From: an uncultured Roseovarius sp.
Lineage (GTDB): Bacteria; Pseudomonadota; Alphaproteobacteria; Rhodobacterales; Rhodobacteraceae
Direction: 5' to 3'
DNA: 64,000 nt
Assembly (NCBI RefSeq): GCF_913057115.1
Contig: NZ_CAJXNN010000001.1
Coordinates: 54,441-118,440, forward strand
How positions within the stretch are numbered: the stretch's first letter is position 1; every line of letters starts with the position of its first letter. The translations under genes were made by a program, and so were the position numbers. The notes beneath the pieces were generated by a model that did not search any database, was not told where the DNA came from, and saw only the letters and a program-made list of their open reading frames with translations. Positions 8,118 to 17,785 of this stretch are shown in pieces.

Positions 8118-8849
8118 ATGACCCAACCAATTTACGCCATTGGCGACATCCACGGCCAAAAGGCCCTGCTTGACCATGCCCTTGCCCTGATCGAGTCCGA
8201 CGCCGGTCGCGAGGCGCGCGTTGTTTTTCTGGGCGACTACATTGACCGAGGCCCCGATAGCCGCGGGGTGATTGACACCTTGATCGAAGGTCAAGCGAGC
8301 GGGCGCGATTGGATTTGCCTGCGGGGCAATCACGACACCTATCTTCCGCGCTTTTTCGATGCGGGTGAGGCCTATACCAGCAAAGGCCACCCGGACCTGC
8401 CGTGGTGGGCCGAGCGGCTTGGCGGCGATGCGACCTTGGCCAGTTACGGGATCGAGATCGAGGGCAAGACCGACACCGCGATATTGAAGGAAACCCGTGC
8501 CAAGGTTCCGCCTGCGCATCGCGACTTCCTGGCCGCATGCCCATTGTACCACCGCGAGCCGGGCTTGATTTTCGTTCATGCCGGCCTGCGCCCGGGTCTG
8601 CCACCGGAAAAGCAGTCCGAAGAAGATCTGATGTGGATACGCGAGCCCTTTCTTTCGGACCCGCGCGATCATGGGGCGATCGTCGTTCATGGTCACACCG
8701 CGATCGACGCCCCCTGCCACCATGGCAATCGGGTCAACCTTGACGGCGGAACCGGTTGGGGCCGCCCACTCCATCCTGCTGTTATCGAAGATGGCAAATT
8801 CTGGATGCTTACCGCCGCCGGACGGCAACCACTCGATCCTGTCGGTTGA
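8118..8849 (+). CDS. Metallophosphoesterase, serine/threonine phosphatase-like
   Basis: The protein has 243 aa. It has the full PPP-type metal signature: GDIHGQ near residue 10, GDYIDRGPDS, LRGNHD, then VHAGLRP and VHGHT. It resembles the PrpA/ApaH-like protein phosphatases of alphaproteobacteria, which dephosphorylate phosphoproteins or dinucleotides; the exact substrate is not visible. The ATG at MTQPIYAIGD begins directly before the metallophosphatase core; the in-frame ATG 16 codons upstream lies in the serA terminator. Confidence 0.9.
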   Translation: MTQPIYAIGDIHGQKALLDHALALIESDAGREARVVFLGDYIDRGPDSRGVIDTLIEGQASGRDWICLRGNHDTYLPRFFDAGEAYTSKGHPDLPWWAERLGGDATLASYGIEIEGKTDTAILKETRAKVPPAHRDFLAACPLYHREPGLIFVHAGLRPGLPPEKQSEEDLMWIREPFLSDPRDHGAIVVHGHTAIDAPCHHGNRVNLDGGTGWGRPLHPAVIEDGKFWMLTAAGRQPLDPVG

Positions 8850-8955
8850 CCCGGGGAGACACGCCGGATTTCTGTGACTGACGGTGCGTTCCGTTTGCCT
8901 TCCCACGCGCCCTGCGGATAGGCTTGGCTCGAAGCTCAGCAACAGGGAATGACCC

Positions 8956-10131
8956 ATGACCGATATCGTGATTCTGGACGGTGCGCGCACCGCAATTGGC
9001 ACTTTCGGCGGTAGCCTCGCCGGGACCCCACCAAGTCAATTGGGCGCCCATGTCGCAAAGGCCGCCATGGAGCGGTCCGGGGTCGAACCGGCGCAAGTCG
9101 GCCACGTGGTCTTTGGCCATGTCATCAACACCGAACCGCGCGACATGTACCTGTCGCGGGTTTCAGCGATGGATGCGGGCATCCCCGATATGGTGCCTGC
9201 CATGAACGTCAATCGCCTCTGCGGGTCCGGCGCGCAGGCAATTGTTTCGGCAACACAATCCCTGATGCTGGGGGATGCGGATTACGCCGTGGCGGGTGGC
9301 GCCGAGTCGATGTCCCGCTCGCCCTTCATCATCCCCGATCAACGCTGGGGGGCGAAGATGGGCGATGTCAAAACGCTCGATATGATGCTGGGTGCTTTGA
9401 ACTGCCCCTTTGGCACCGGCCACATGGGGGTGACTGCCGAAAACGTGGCAACAGAGCACGAGATTTCACGAGAAGCCCAGGACGCCTTTGCCGCCGAAAG
9501 CCAAGCCCGTGCGGCCAAAGCGATAGAGGCAGGCCACTTCACGGACCAGATCGCGCCGATCGAGGTGCGTGTCAAACGCGATATGGTGCCTTTCGACACG
9601 GATGAGCACCCCAAGCCCACCACGGTCGAAACCCTTGCCGGGTTGCGCCCCGCCTTCCAGAAGGACGGCAGCGTAACCGCCGGAAACGCAAGCGGAATCA
9701 ACGATGGCGCAGCGGCCATGGTGCTGGCCCGTGCCGAGGCGGCCGAGGCCGCAGGCCTCAAGCCCAAGGCCCGAATTCTGGGCTATGCGCACGCCGGTGT
9801 GCGCCCCGAGGTGATGGGCATCGGTCCGGTGCCTGCCGTGCAAAACCTGCTGGCCAAAACCGGGCTATCGGCAAGCGATTTCGATGTGATCGAAAGCAAC
9901 GAGGCCTTCGCCGCACAAGCCCTTGCCGTGAACAAGGAACTCGGCCTTGATCCGGCGCGCGTCAATCCCAATGGCGGGGCCATCGCCCTTGGCCATCCTG
10001 TTGGGGCCACTGGTGCGATAATCACCCTCAAAGCGCTTTATGAACTTGAGCGCACGGGCGGCAAGCGGGCGCTTGTAACCATGTGCATCGGTGGCGGTCA
10101 GGGCATCGCATTGGCCCTCGAGCGGATGTAG
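8956..10131 (+). CDS. Acetyl-CoA C-acyltransferase (thiolase, BktB/PhaA type)
   Basis: The protein has 391 aa. It catalyses thiolysis of 3-ketoacyl-CoA or the reverse Claisen condensation. Catalytic residues are present: nucleophile C89 (NRLCGSG), NEAFA, H347 (GHPVGATGA) and C377 (MCIGGGQG). The sequence looks closest to the beta-ketothiolases BktB/PhaA that supply acetoacetyl-CoA or 3-ketovaleryl-CoA for polyhydroxyalkanoates, but no PHA gene is adjacent, so degradation is equally possible. It appears to be monocistronic. Confidence 0.92.
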   Translation: MTDIVILDGARTAIGTFGGSLAGTPPSQLGAHVAKAAMERSGVEPAQVGHVVFGHVINTEPRDMYLSRVSAMDAGIPDMVPAMNVNRLCGSGAQAIVSATQSLMLGDADYAVAGGAESMSRSPFIIPDQRWGAKMGDVKTLDMMLGALNCPFGTGHMGVTAENVATEHEISREAQDAFAAESQARAAKAIEAGHFTDQIAPIEVRVKRDMVPFDTDEHPKPTTVETLAGLRPAFQKDGSVTAGNASGINDGAAAMVLARAEAAEAAGLKPKARILGYAHAGVRPEVMGIGPVPAVQNLLAKTGLSASDFDVIESNEAFAAQALAVNKELGLDPARVNPNGGAIALGHPVGATGAIITLKALYELERTGGKRALVTMCIGGGQGIALALERM

Positions 10132-10283
10132 CGCATCCGTACCAATAGATGACTTGCGGCTCCGGCTCCCGGGGCCGCACGACGCCCAAGACCCCGACAA
10201 CCGCATTCCGTTTAAATGGTTATTCACCATAATGGCGGATTGTCCTTCCCGATGACCAAGTAAGGCACGGCGGAGGACAGGGC

Positions 10284-12473
10284 ATGAGCCTTGCCAACAA
10301 ACTATCCCAGGAGAGGCGCGCGCGTCTTGCTGCCGAGCGACTGCTGGAGCAAAAACAGGCGGAATTGCATGCCGCCAACCGTAAACTCGGGCATCATGCG
10401 CGCCAGCTTTCGGACGAGATCGTGGAAACCCGGGCCGAGGTGGAAAACGTCCGCGATGAGAATCGTCGGGTGAAATCCGACCTGACAGTTGCCAATCAAA
10501 AGGTCGAAGTGGCAGAGCGCCGTCTTTGGCATTCGATCGAGGCCATTCAAGACGGGTTCGCCTTTTTCGATGCCGACAGCCGCATGATCGCCGCGAACCA
10601 TGCATGGCTATCGGTGTTCGACGGGTTGGAGGCGGTTCAACCCGGGATTTCCTATGTCGAAATCCTCCAGTTCGCGACCGAGGAAGGAATCATCGATATC
10701 GGCGACATGACCCCGGCAGCTTGGCGCGAAGAGATGCTGGATAGATGGCAAAGCCCCAACCCCGAGCCGCGTGTCATCCGCCTTTGGAGCGGCGAATACA
10801 TCAAGCTCATTGATCAGCGCGGGCACGGTGGCGATGTGGTGAACCTTGCGCTCAACATCACCGACACCATCCGGTACGAGCAGCGCCTTCAAGAGGCGCG
10901 TCGCACCGCCGAGGCTGCAAACCGAGCAAAATCCACCTTCCTCGCCAATATGAGCCATGAAATCCGCACACCAATGAATGGCGTGGTGGGCATGGCCGAC
11001 TTGCTCAAAGAAACCGCGTTGAGTGAGGAACAGCTGCTCTACGCCGATACCATCCGCAACTCGGGCGAAGCGCTATTGGTCATCATCAACGACGTGTTGG
11101 ATTACTCAAAAATCGAGGCCGACAAGCTGACGCTTCATGCCGATACCTTCGATCTGGAACGGTCCATTCACGAGCTTGGTTTGCTGTTGCAGGCCAATGC
11201 CCGCGACAAAGGCTTGGACCTTCTGGTGGATTACGACATGTTCCTGCCCACCGAGCTGATTGGTGATCCGGGGCGTTTGCGGCAGGTACTGACCAACCTG
11301 ATCGGCAACGCCGTGAAGTTCACTGAAAAAGGCCATGTGATTGTGCGGGTAACCGGGGTCACAGAAGATGGGACATGCCGTCTGCATATCACGGTTGAAG
11401 ATACAGGCATCGGCATTCCAGCCGATAAGATCGAACATGTCTTTGGGGAATTCAATCAGGTTGATGATGAACGCAACCGCAAATTCGAAGGCACAGGGCT
11501 AGGCCTTGCCATCTCCAAAAAGCTCATTCACCTGATGGGCGGAAATATCTGGGTTGAATCGCAAGAGGGCGCGGGAAGCTGTTTTGGCTTTACGGTCACG
11601 CTGCCCTTGGCGGCAGGTGTTGATGTATCTGATCCGGTGGCCCCGGAAGGGCTGCGGAATTGCATGATTGTTGAGCCGCATGACTTGTGCCGTGGAATTC
11701 TGGAAAAGCAGCTTTCGGCGCTTGGCTTGATGGTGACAAGCTGCGCCACTGCCAAGGACGCCCTCGAAACGGTGACAGAAACAACTGACCTTATCCTGAC
11801 CGATCACCACATGGCCGATATGGACGGTATGGAACTGACCGAAACCCTGCGATCCAGGGGACATGAAACCCCGGTCATCGTGCTTACCCCGAATGCCGGC
11901 ATCGCGGCGAACGATCCGGCGCGACGGCATCTTTCGGCCGTTCTGCAAAAGCCGGTCGCGCGACAGGAACTTCTCAATGCGTTGCATGAGATCAAAGTGA
12001 ACGCGCCCAAATTGAACAGCCCCTCGGAAAGGCCTTGCACCCCGCCCCAAGACGAAACCCCGGCGCCTGAGGCTGCGCGCGCCGTAAGGGTTTTGGCCGC
12101 AGAGGACAACAAGACCAACAGGCTGGTCTTTTCCAAGATGGTGCAAGCGCTCGATATTGAGCTGAAGTTCGCTGAGAACGGCGAAGAGGCCGTGCAGCTA
12201 TTCCAGAGTTTCACTCCGGATGTGATCTTCATGGATATCTCCATGCCGGGCATGGATGGTAAGCAAGCAACGCAAGCCATCCGGACAATGGAAGCAGGGG
12301 GTGAAAGCCATGTGCCGATCATTGCCATGACAGCCCATGCCATGAATGGCGACGATGACGAGATACTGGCCGCAGGGCTGGATCATTATCTGACCAAACC
12401 GCTGCGCAAGGCCGATCTGGTTGAGCACATTTCCGGTGCGCAGCCCGAAGGCACGCGCGACCCCGTGGCTTGA
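10284..12473 (+). CDS. Soluble hybrid sensor histidine kinase with two receiver domains
   Basis: The protein has 729 aa and no transmembrane segment. Order of domains: N-terminal coiled coil (about 5-85), PAS-like domain (about 80-200), HisKA with phospho-acceptor H225 (MSHEIRTPMNG), HATPase_c (NLIGNAVKF, DTGIGIP, GTGLGLAIS), receiver 1 (about 465-575) and receiver 2 (about 610-720; phospho-acceptor D651 in FMDISMPGMDG). Receiver 1 keeps the acceptor Asp (LTDHHMADMDG) and the Lys but its acidic pair is replaced by IVEPHD, so it is partly degenerate. No HPt domain is present, so a separate phosphotransfer partner is expected. The stop abuts that of yaaA with no gap. Binding site is GGAGG. Confidence 0.93.
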   Translation: MSLANKLSQERRARLAAERLLEQKQAELHAANRKLGHHARQLSDEIVETRAEVENVRDENRRVKSDLTVANQKVEVAERRLWHSIEAIQDGFAFFDADSRMIAANHAWLSVFDGLEAVQPGISYVEILQFATEEGIIDIGDMTPAAWREEMLDRWQSPNPEPRVIRLWSGEYIKLIDQRGHGGDVVNLALNITDTIRYEQRLQEARRTAEAANRAKSTFLANMSHEIRTPMNGVVGMADLLKETALSEEQLLYADTIRNSGEALLVIINDVLDYSKIEADKLTLHADTFDLERSIHELGLLLQANARDKGLDLLVDYDMFLPTELIGDPGRLRQVLTNLIGNAVKFTEKGHVIVRVTGVTEDGTCRLHITVEDTGIGIPADKIEHVFGEFNQVDDERNRKFEGTGLGLAISKKLIHLMGGNIWVESQEGAGSCFGFTVTLPLAAGVDVSDPVAPEGLRNCMIVEPHDLCRGILEKQLSALGLMVTSCATAKDALETVTETTDLILTDHHMADMDGMELTETLRSRGHETPVIVLTPNAGIAANDPARRHLSAVLQKPVARQELLNALHEIKVNAPKLNSPSERPCTPPQDETPAPEAARAVRVLAAEDNKTNRLVFSKMVQALDIELKFAENGEEAVQLFQSFTPDVIFMDISMPGMDGKQATQAIRTMEAGGESHVPIIAMTAHAMNGDDDEILAAGLDHYLTKPLRKADLVEHISGAQPEGTRDPVA

Positions 12474-13235
12474 TCAGTCGTCTGCGGCGCGGACGAAAAC
12501 GGGTTTGTCGGCCTCGGACATGTCCGGACGGTACTGATAACCGCCAGTGTCGAACTCGGTCAGGGCCTGCGCATCGGTCAGACGGTGCTGAATGATATAG
12601 CGCGCCATCGCCCCGCGGGCCTTCTTGGCATAGAAGCTGACGATCTTGGGGCCGCCGGGTTTTTCTTCCATGAACACCGGCGTGATCACCCGCAGGCCTA
12701 ACGCCTCGAGGTCCACGGCCCCGAAATATTCCTGACTGGCGCAATTGACGAGGGTGTCGGTGTTGAGCTCTTCGGCCTGCGCCTTGAGTGCCTTTGCAAT
12801 CTTGTCGCCCCAAAAGTCATAGAGCGTTTTACCCTTTTCGGTTTTGAGGCGGCTGCCCATTTCAAGGCGGTAGGGCTGGATCGCGTCCAGCGGGCGCAAG
12901 ACGCCGTAAAGTCCTGACAGAATACGAAAATGCTCCTGCGCCCAAGCCATTTCATCAGCATCAAGCGAGGCCGCTTCAAGCCCTTGGTAGGTGTCCCCGG
13001 CAAAGGCAAGTGCGGCGGGTTTTTCCTCCATCTCGCCAAATTCGTTGAACCGTTCGCGGTTCAGCTTGGCCAGATTTTCACTGATCTTCATCAGCTTTTG
13101 CAGGTCGTCCACCGATAGGCCCTGCGCCACTTGGGCCAGATCATTGGCCTCAGCCTGAAAGGCGGGGCGAGTGGCCTCAATCCCCTCGATCGGGTCCATG
13201 TTCATTTTCTTGGCAGGTGAGACAACAACAAGCAT
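12474..13235 (-). CDS. yaaA: Peroxide stress protein YaaA
   Basis: The protein has 253 aa and the UPF0246/DUF328 signature VVSPAKKM at the N-terminus, SGLYGVLRPLDAIQPYRLEMG in the middle and VTPVFMEEKPGG later. In E. coli YaaA limits free iron and DNA damage during peroxide stress; biochemical activity remains ill-defined. It starts 33 nt after the recQ stop on the same strand, so it may be cotranscribed with recQ. Confidence 0.95.
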   Translation of the reverse strand: MLVVVSPAKKMNMDPIEGIEATRPAFQAEANDLAQVAQGLSVDDLQKLMKISENLAKLNRERFNEFGEMEEKPAALAFAGDTYQGLEAASLDADEMAWAQEHFRILSGLYGVLRPLDAIQPYRLEMGSRLKTEKGKTLYDFWGDKIAKALKAQAEELNTDTLVNCASQEYFGAVDLEALGLRVITPVFMEEKPGGPKIVSFYAKKARGAMARYIIQHRLTDAQALTEFDTGGYQYRPDMSEADKPVFVRAADD

Positions 13236-13268
13236 TCCGATATCCCCAAATTCAGCGTTGCGGGTGAT

Positions 13269-15308
13269 TTAGTCCGCCGCTTGCAAAACGTCCAGAAACG
13301 CCGGGCCAAAGCGTTCGGCGCGGCGTTCGCCAAGGATACGCGTCAGGCTGTCCAGATCGCCGGGGCGGCTACTGGCCACCTTGGCCAGAAGCGACGCAGA
13401 ACAGCTGAGCGGTTTGTCGATCCCACCTTCGCCGCGTGCCAGATCGGCCTGCACCTCAAGCAGTTGATCGTAGAGTGAGCCGGCCGCTCGGCCCGCCAGC
13501 TTGCGGCGGGTGGGGTGCATGGCCTCGGCCTCGCCATTGATGACCGACAGAAAATCATCGCCGTATTTCTCAAGTTTCTTGGCCCCTACACCGCCAATGC
13601 GGGCCATGTCATCAAGGCTATTGGGGCGTTTCTCGGCCATTTCGATCAGCGTGCGGTCATTGAAGACCACATAGGCCGGCACCTTGGCGGCCTCGGCCAA
13701 GGCGCGGCGTTTGGCCTTGAGCGCGGAAAGCAGCGGCGCGTCTTCATCCGAGACAAGCGCCTTGGCGGCGGGGCGGCGGGTTTTGGGAACAAGTGTGTCA
13801 CGGCGCAGGGTGATCGCCTCCTGATCGCGCAGGATCGGCAGGGCCTTGTCGGTCATCCGCAGGGCGCCATGCCTTTCGGGATCGGGGCGCACAAGGTCAT
13901 GCCCCATCATCTGCCGGAATACCCCTTGCCAGTTGCGCCGCTCCAACTCACGGCCCACGCCGAAGGTAGGCAATTGATCGTGCCCGCGCGCCTGCACCTT
14001 CTCGGTGGCGTTACCGATGAGGATATCGATGAGATGCCCCGCGCCAAACCGCTCCTCGGTCCGTAGGATCGCCGAGAGGGCCTTGCGCACGGCTTGGGTG
14101 CCGTCGAAGGTTTCCGGCGGGGTATCGCAGAGGTCACAATTGCCGCAGGGCGCAGCCTCCTCCCCGAAATACCGCAAAAGGGTGGCGCGGCGACATTCAA
14201 GCGCCTCGGCCAGACCCAGCAAAGCGTTCAATCGCCCGTGATCTGCCATACGCCGTTCGGGTGGGGCGAGGCCTTCGTCAATCTGGCTACGGCGAAGGCG
14301 GATGTCGTCTGGGCCGAAAAGCGTGAGGGTTTCGGCCGGCGCGCCATCCCGCCCCGCGCGGCCGATTTCCTGATAATAGGCCTCGATCGACTTGGGCAAA
14401 TCGGCATGCGCCACCCAGCGGATATCGGGCTTGTCCACACCCATGCCAAAGGCCACGGTGGCCACCACGATCAACCCGTCCTCGGTGCTAAACCGCCCTT
14501 CGACATGGCGGCGGTCATCGGCCTCCATCCCGCCGTGGTAGTGGCAGGCGTTATGCCCTGCCTCACGCAGGGCGGCGGCAAGGCTTTCGGTCTTGGCACG
14601 GGTGCCGCAATAAACGATCCCCGACTGCCCTTTGCGCGCCGCCAAAAATTCGAGAATTTGCCGACGGGGGCTGTCCTTGGGGGCAAAGGCAAGGTGAATA
14701 TTGGGGCGGTCAAACCCTTCAAGAAACGTTGGAGGCGCGACTCCATCAAAAAGTTTCTCGACGATCTCGTCACGAGTCTCGGCATCCGCCGTGGCGGTGA
14801 AGGCTGCCAAGGGCACATTCAGCGCGCGCCGCAACTCCCCGATGCGCAGGTAATCGGGCCGGAAATCATGGCCCCATTGGCTGACGCAATGGGCCTCGTC
14901 CACGGCAATGAGCGAAACGCCGATGCGGCGCAACATTCCGATGGCGGATCCTGCTGCCAGACGTTCTGGCGCGATATAGAGCAGCTTCAATCGCCCGCCT
15001 TCAAGCGAGGACCAGACCGCCTGGGTCTCTTCATCGGTATTGCCCGATGTCAGGGCGCCAGCCTCGACGCCGGCTTCGCGCAAGGCGCGCACCTGATCCC
15101 GCATCAAGGCAATCAAGGGTGAAATGACCACGGTCACCCCATCGCGCATCAAGGCGGGAAGCTGGAAGCAAAGAGATTTTCCGCCGCCCGTCGGCATGAT
15201 CGCCAGCGTGTTACAGCCTTGGTGGATGGTGTGCACGATCTCTTCCTGCCCGGGGCGGAAGGATTCGTAGCCGAAAACGTCGCGCAATAGCGTGGCAGCG
15301 CTCTGCAT
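13269..15308 (-). CDS. recQ: ATP-dependent DNA helicase RecQ
   Basis: The protein has 679 aa. The 3'-5' DNA helicase acts in RecF-pathway recombination and fork repair. Walker A is MPTGGGKS (K44), motif II is VDEAH, and the helicase C half includes GRAGRDG. It has the zinc-binding cysteines of the RQC region (CRR...CGNCDLCD) and an HRDC domain near residues 510-590, followed by a further ~80 residues. A 9-bp inverted repeat lies 8 nt before the start. Confidence 0.97.
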   Translation of the reverse strand: MQSAATLLRDVFGYESFRPGQEEIVHTIHQGCNTLAIMPTGGGKSLCFQLPALMRDGVTVVISPLIALMRDQVRALREAGVEAGALTSGNTDEETQAVWSSLEGGRLKLLYIAPERLAAGSAIGMLRRIGVSLIAVDEAHCVSQWGHDFRPDYLRIGELRRALNVPLAAFTATADAETRDEIVEKLFDGVAPPTFLEGFDRPNIHLAFAPKDSPRRQILEFLAARKGQSGIVYCGTRAKTESLAAALREAGHNACHYHGGMEADDRRHVEGRFSTEDGLIVVATVAFGMGVDKPDIRWVAHADLPKSIEAYYQEIGRAGRDGAPAETLTLFGPDDIRLRRSQIDEGLAPPERRMADHGRLNALLGLAEALECRRATLLRYFGEEAAPCGNCDLCDTPPETFDGTQAVRKALSAILRTEERFGAGHLIDILIGNATEKVQARGHDQLPTFGVGRELERRNWQGVFRQMMGHDLVRPDPERHGALRMTDKALPILRDQEAITLRRDTLVPKTRRPAAKALVSDEDAPLLSALKAKRRALAEAAKVPAYVVFNDRTLIEMAEKRPNSLDDMARIGGVGAKKLEKYGDDFLSVINGEAEAMHPTRRKLAGRAAGSLYDQLLEVQADLARGEGGIDKPLSCSASLLAKVASSRPGDLDSLTRILGERRAERFGPAFLDVLQAAD

Positions 15309-15315
15309 GAGAAAG

Positions 15316-15347
15316 CCCGTAAGATTTTATTTGTCTGCTCTTACGGG
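15316..15347. repeat. 9-bp inverted repeat just upstream of recQ
   Basis: CCCGTAAGA (15316-15324) and TCTTACGGG (15339-15347) are perfect inverse copies with 14 nt between. In the recQ mRNA this would form a hairpin ending 7 nt before the start codon, where it could mask the ribosome binding site; it could also end yggT transcripts, though the U-run is poor. Confidence 0.5.
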
Positions 15348-15386
15348 TGACTTTTTCACACTAAGATTCGGTAAACAAGGCCCCGG

Positions 15387-15680
15387 TCAGTAAAAGGCAG
15401 CCGCATTGTTCATCAGAATGATGCGCACCGCGTAAACCGCGATCAAGGCCACCAGAGGGGCAAGGTCTATACCGGACATGGGCGGCAGGATGCGCCGTAT
15501 GGGGGCATAGATCGGCTCAAGAATTCGGTTCAAGCCATACCAGATTTGCGCAACGAACTGTTGATGCAGGTTGAGCACCTGAAAATTGATCAGCCAACTC
15601 ATGATCACATGCGCGATGATGAAGAACCACAGCACATCAAGCAAAAGCATCAGGATCTGGAAAAGCGACTGCATTGGCAT
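15387..15680 (-). CDS. YggT family membrane protein
   Basis: The protein has 97 aa with two hydrophobic segments flanking the YggT motif (LNRILEPIYAPIRRILPP). It is an integral membrane protein of unknown function; relatives have been tied to osmotic tolerance and to the cell-division region. Two starts are possible, at 15680 (MPMQ) and 15674 (MQ), sharing AGAGGA; the first is given. The frame stays open upstream but without a binding site and across the divergent gene's promoter. Confidence 0.88.
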   Translation of the reverse strand: MPMQSLFQILMLLLDVLWFFIIAHVIMSWLINFQVLNLHQQFVAQIWYGLNRILEPIYAPIRRILPPMSGIDLAPLVALIAVYAVRIILMNNAAAFY

Positions 15681-15805
15681 CGTCCTCTGGTGTTCAAACA
15701 GCCCAAGACCTAAGCGCAGGCTCTGCAAAGCGCAAGCCTGACGCGGGGTTGTGGTTGACCTTCGGGCATGCAGCCCCGACAACCCCGCCCAAAGGAGGGC
15801 CACCC

Positions 15806-16342
15806 ATGTACCCTGTCGTTCGTCTGATTTGGCAGATGTTCAAGCATCGCAAGGACACGCTGCTTGGCGTGACCGATACACATGTGTCGCGGCATATGTG
15901 CCTGCCTTGGGACATTGATCTTTGGATGGAACTCAACAATGGGCGCACCCTCACGCTGTTTGATATGGGGCGTATTCCGCTGGCCCATCGGGTTGGCCTG
16001 ATTGCCGCGCTCAAGCGCCGCAAATGGGGGCTGACGGTGGCCGGGGTCTCGGTGCGCTATCGCCGCCGCATCCGTATGTTTGAAACGATCGAAATGCGGT
16101 CGCGCGCCGTGTGGTGGGACGACAAGTTCGTCTATATCGAACAATCCATGTGGAAGACATCGGGCGAATGCGCCAATCACATCCTGCTGCGCACGGCGGT
16201 GACGGGCAAATCGGGGATTGTTCCGCCTGAGGAGGTGATGGCCGAAGTAGGGCAAAACGTGACACGCCCCGATGCGCCGGAATGGGTCAGCGCTTGGACC
16301 GCCGCCGAGGCCAAGCGCCCTTGGCCCCCGATGCAGGAATGA
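15806..16342 (+). CDS. Acyl-CoA thioesterase-like (4HBT/THEM6-type) protein
   Basis: The protein has 178 aa, starting at MYPVVRLIW behind an ideal AAAGGAGG. A hotdog-fold thioesterase of the 4HBT_2 / THEM6 type is suggested by the pattern DIDLWMELNNGRTLTLFD followed by a long beta-rich region. Substrate is unknown. The divergent partner is yggT; the downstream MFS gene is 57 nt away. Confidence 0.8.
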   Translation: MYPVVRLIWQMFKHRKDTLLGVTDTHVSRHMCLPWDIDLWMELNNGRTLTLFDMGRIPLAHRVGLIAALKRRKWGLTVAGVSVRYRRRIRMFETIEMRSRAVWWDDKFVYIEQSMWKTSGECANHILLRTAVTGKSGIVPPEEVMAEVGQNVTRPDAPEWVSAWTAAEAKRPWPPMQE

Positions 16343-16399
16343 CTTGCCTCTGCCGGGGATAGCCTGTCTTATCGGCCCAAGACCAAGGGGCGGGTGAGC

Positions 16400-17785
16400 A
16401 TGTCCGAGATTTCTGCAAAAAAACGCATCTGGGGCTGGTATGCCTTCGATTGGGCCAGTCAGCCTTATCACACCCTGCTGGTCACCTTTGTTTTCGGCCC
16501 TTTTTTCGCCCTTGTGGCGAAAGAGCATTACCTGTCGCTCGGTCAGGATACGGAGGCCGCCAAGGCGAGTGCTCAAAGCCTGTGGTCCTTGGGGTTGACC
16601 ATTACCGGATTGATCATCGGTTTTGGTGCGCCGTTTTTTGGTGCGCTTGCGGATACGGCCGGCAAGCGCCTGCCCTGGATCGTGGGTTTCTCGGCGCTCT
16701 ATGTGATCGGGGCGTCGGGGATATGGTTCATGCTGCCCGATGGCTCCAACCTGATGTGGGGCCTTGTGATGTTCGGGATCGGGTTCATCGGGGCTGAATA
16801 CGCGTTGATATTTATCAACTCGCAACTGCCATCGCTTGGACAAACCGATGAAGTGGGGCAGCTTTCCGGCTCGGGTTTTGCCATTGGCTATATCGGCGGT
16901 CTGGTGGCTCTTGCGATCATGCTTCTGTTTTTCACCGAACAGCCCAGTGGCAAAACCCTGATCGGGCTGGACCCGGCCCTTGGTCTGGATGCAGCGCAAA
17001 ATGAGGGCACCCGCTTTGTCGGGCCATTCGTGGGCCTATGGTACGCTGTCTTCATGGTACCCTACTTCCTTTGGGTGCGCGACATTGGCCCGCCCGCCCA
17101 GGGGCGCGGTGTGGGCGATGCCCTACGCCTTTTGGGCCGATCCGTGAAAGCCTTGAAGCGGCGGGTCAGCCTGACCTCCTACCTTGTGTCGTCGATGTTC
17201 TATCGTGACGCTCTCAATGGGCTTTATACCTTCGGTGGGTTCTACGCGAACCTGGTTCTTGGGTGGAGCATTGTGTCGATTGGTATCTTCGGCATTGTCG
17301 GCGGTATCTCCGCCGCGCTCTTCAGCTGGCTGGGGGGCAAAGCGGACAAGCGCTTTGGGCCCAAGCCTGTAGTCCTTGTGGCCATATGGGGTTTGATGCT
17401 GGTTTGCGTAACGGTCGTGGGTATGGACCGTGAGCAGATTTGGGGCATTGCCCTGCCAGATGGGTCTGCCCTGCCGGATGCAATTTTCTTTGGCTGCGGG
17501 GTGCTTATCGGAGGTTTCGGTGGCACGCTGCAAGCGGCCAGCCGATCCCTCATGGTGCGCCATACCGACCCCAAGGCCCCGACCGAAAGTTTTGGCCTCT
17601 ACGGCCTGTCGGGGCGTGCCACGGCCTTTATCGCGCCGGCACTGATCGGGGTTGCCACGACGATGAGCGGCAGCGCGCGAATTGGGGTGTCGCCATTGAT
17701 TATTCTTTTCCTGATTGGCTTGCTGCTGCTACGCTGGGTCAAGGCAGAAGGAGATCGTGAGACATGGGCCGTACCCTCACAGTAA
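16400..17785 (+). CDS. MFS transporter, UMF1 / Atg22-like
   Basis: The protein has 461 aa and about 12 transmembrane helices. N-terminal WGWYAFDWASQPYHTL is typical of the UMF1 family (vacuolar effluxer Atg22-like), whose members export amino acids or small peptides. The ATG at 16400 is preferred over an in-frame GTG two codons earlier because AAGGGG then has 9 nt spacing. Its 3' end overlaps mepA by 22 nt, implying coupled translation and possibly export of wall-derived products. Confidence 0.9.
   Translation: MSEISAKKRIWGWYAFDWASQPYHTLLVTFVFGPFFALVAKEHYLSLGQDTEAAKASAQSLWSLGLTITGLIIGFGAPFFGALADTAGKRLPWIVGFSALYVIGASGIWFMLPDGSNLMWGLVMFGIGFIGAEYALIFINSQLPSLGQTDEVGQLSGSGFAIGYIGGLVALAIMLLFFTEQPSGKTLIGLDPALGLDAAQNEGTRFVGPFVGLWYAVFMVPYFLWVRDIGPPAQGRGVGDALRLLGRSVKALKRRVSLTSYLVSSMFYRDALNGLYTFGGFYANLVLGWSIVSIGIFGIVGGISAALFSWLGGKADKRFGPKPVVLVAIWGLMLVCVTVVGMDREQIWGIALPDGSALPDAIFFGCGVLIGGFGGTLQAASRSLMVRHTDPKAPTESFGLYGLSGRATAFIAPALIGVATTMSGSARIGVSPLIILFLIGLLLLRWVKAEGDRETWAVPSQ

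Noticed and set aside
6369..9002. 877-codon open frame on the minus strand across serA and the phosphatase
   Set aside because: It is antisense to two clearly conserved genes. Long shadow frames are expected opposite G+C-rich codons; its composition (Gly/His/Arg/Val rich) has no protein-like domain.
10201..10283. ATGGT-N5-ACCAT repeat before the histidine kinase gene as an operator
   Set aside because: Only 5-bp arms; too weak to claim beyond chance.
15710..16999. 429-codon minus-strand frame opposite the thioesterase and MFS genes
   Set aside because: It is a shadow of two genes with good ribosome binding sites and recognisable folds.
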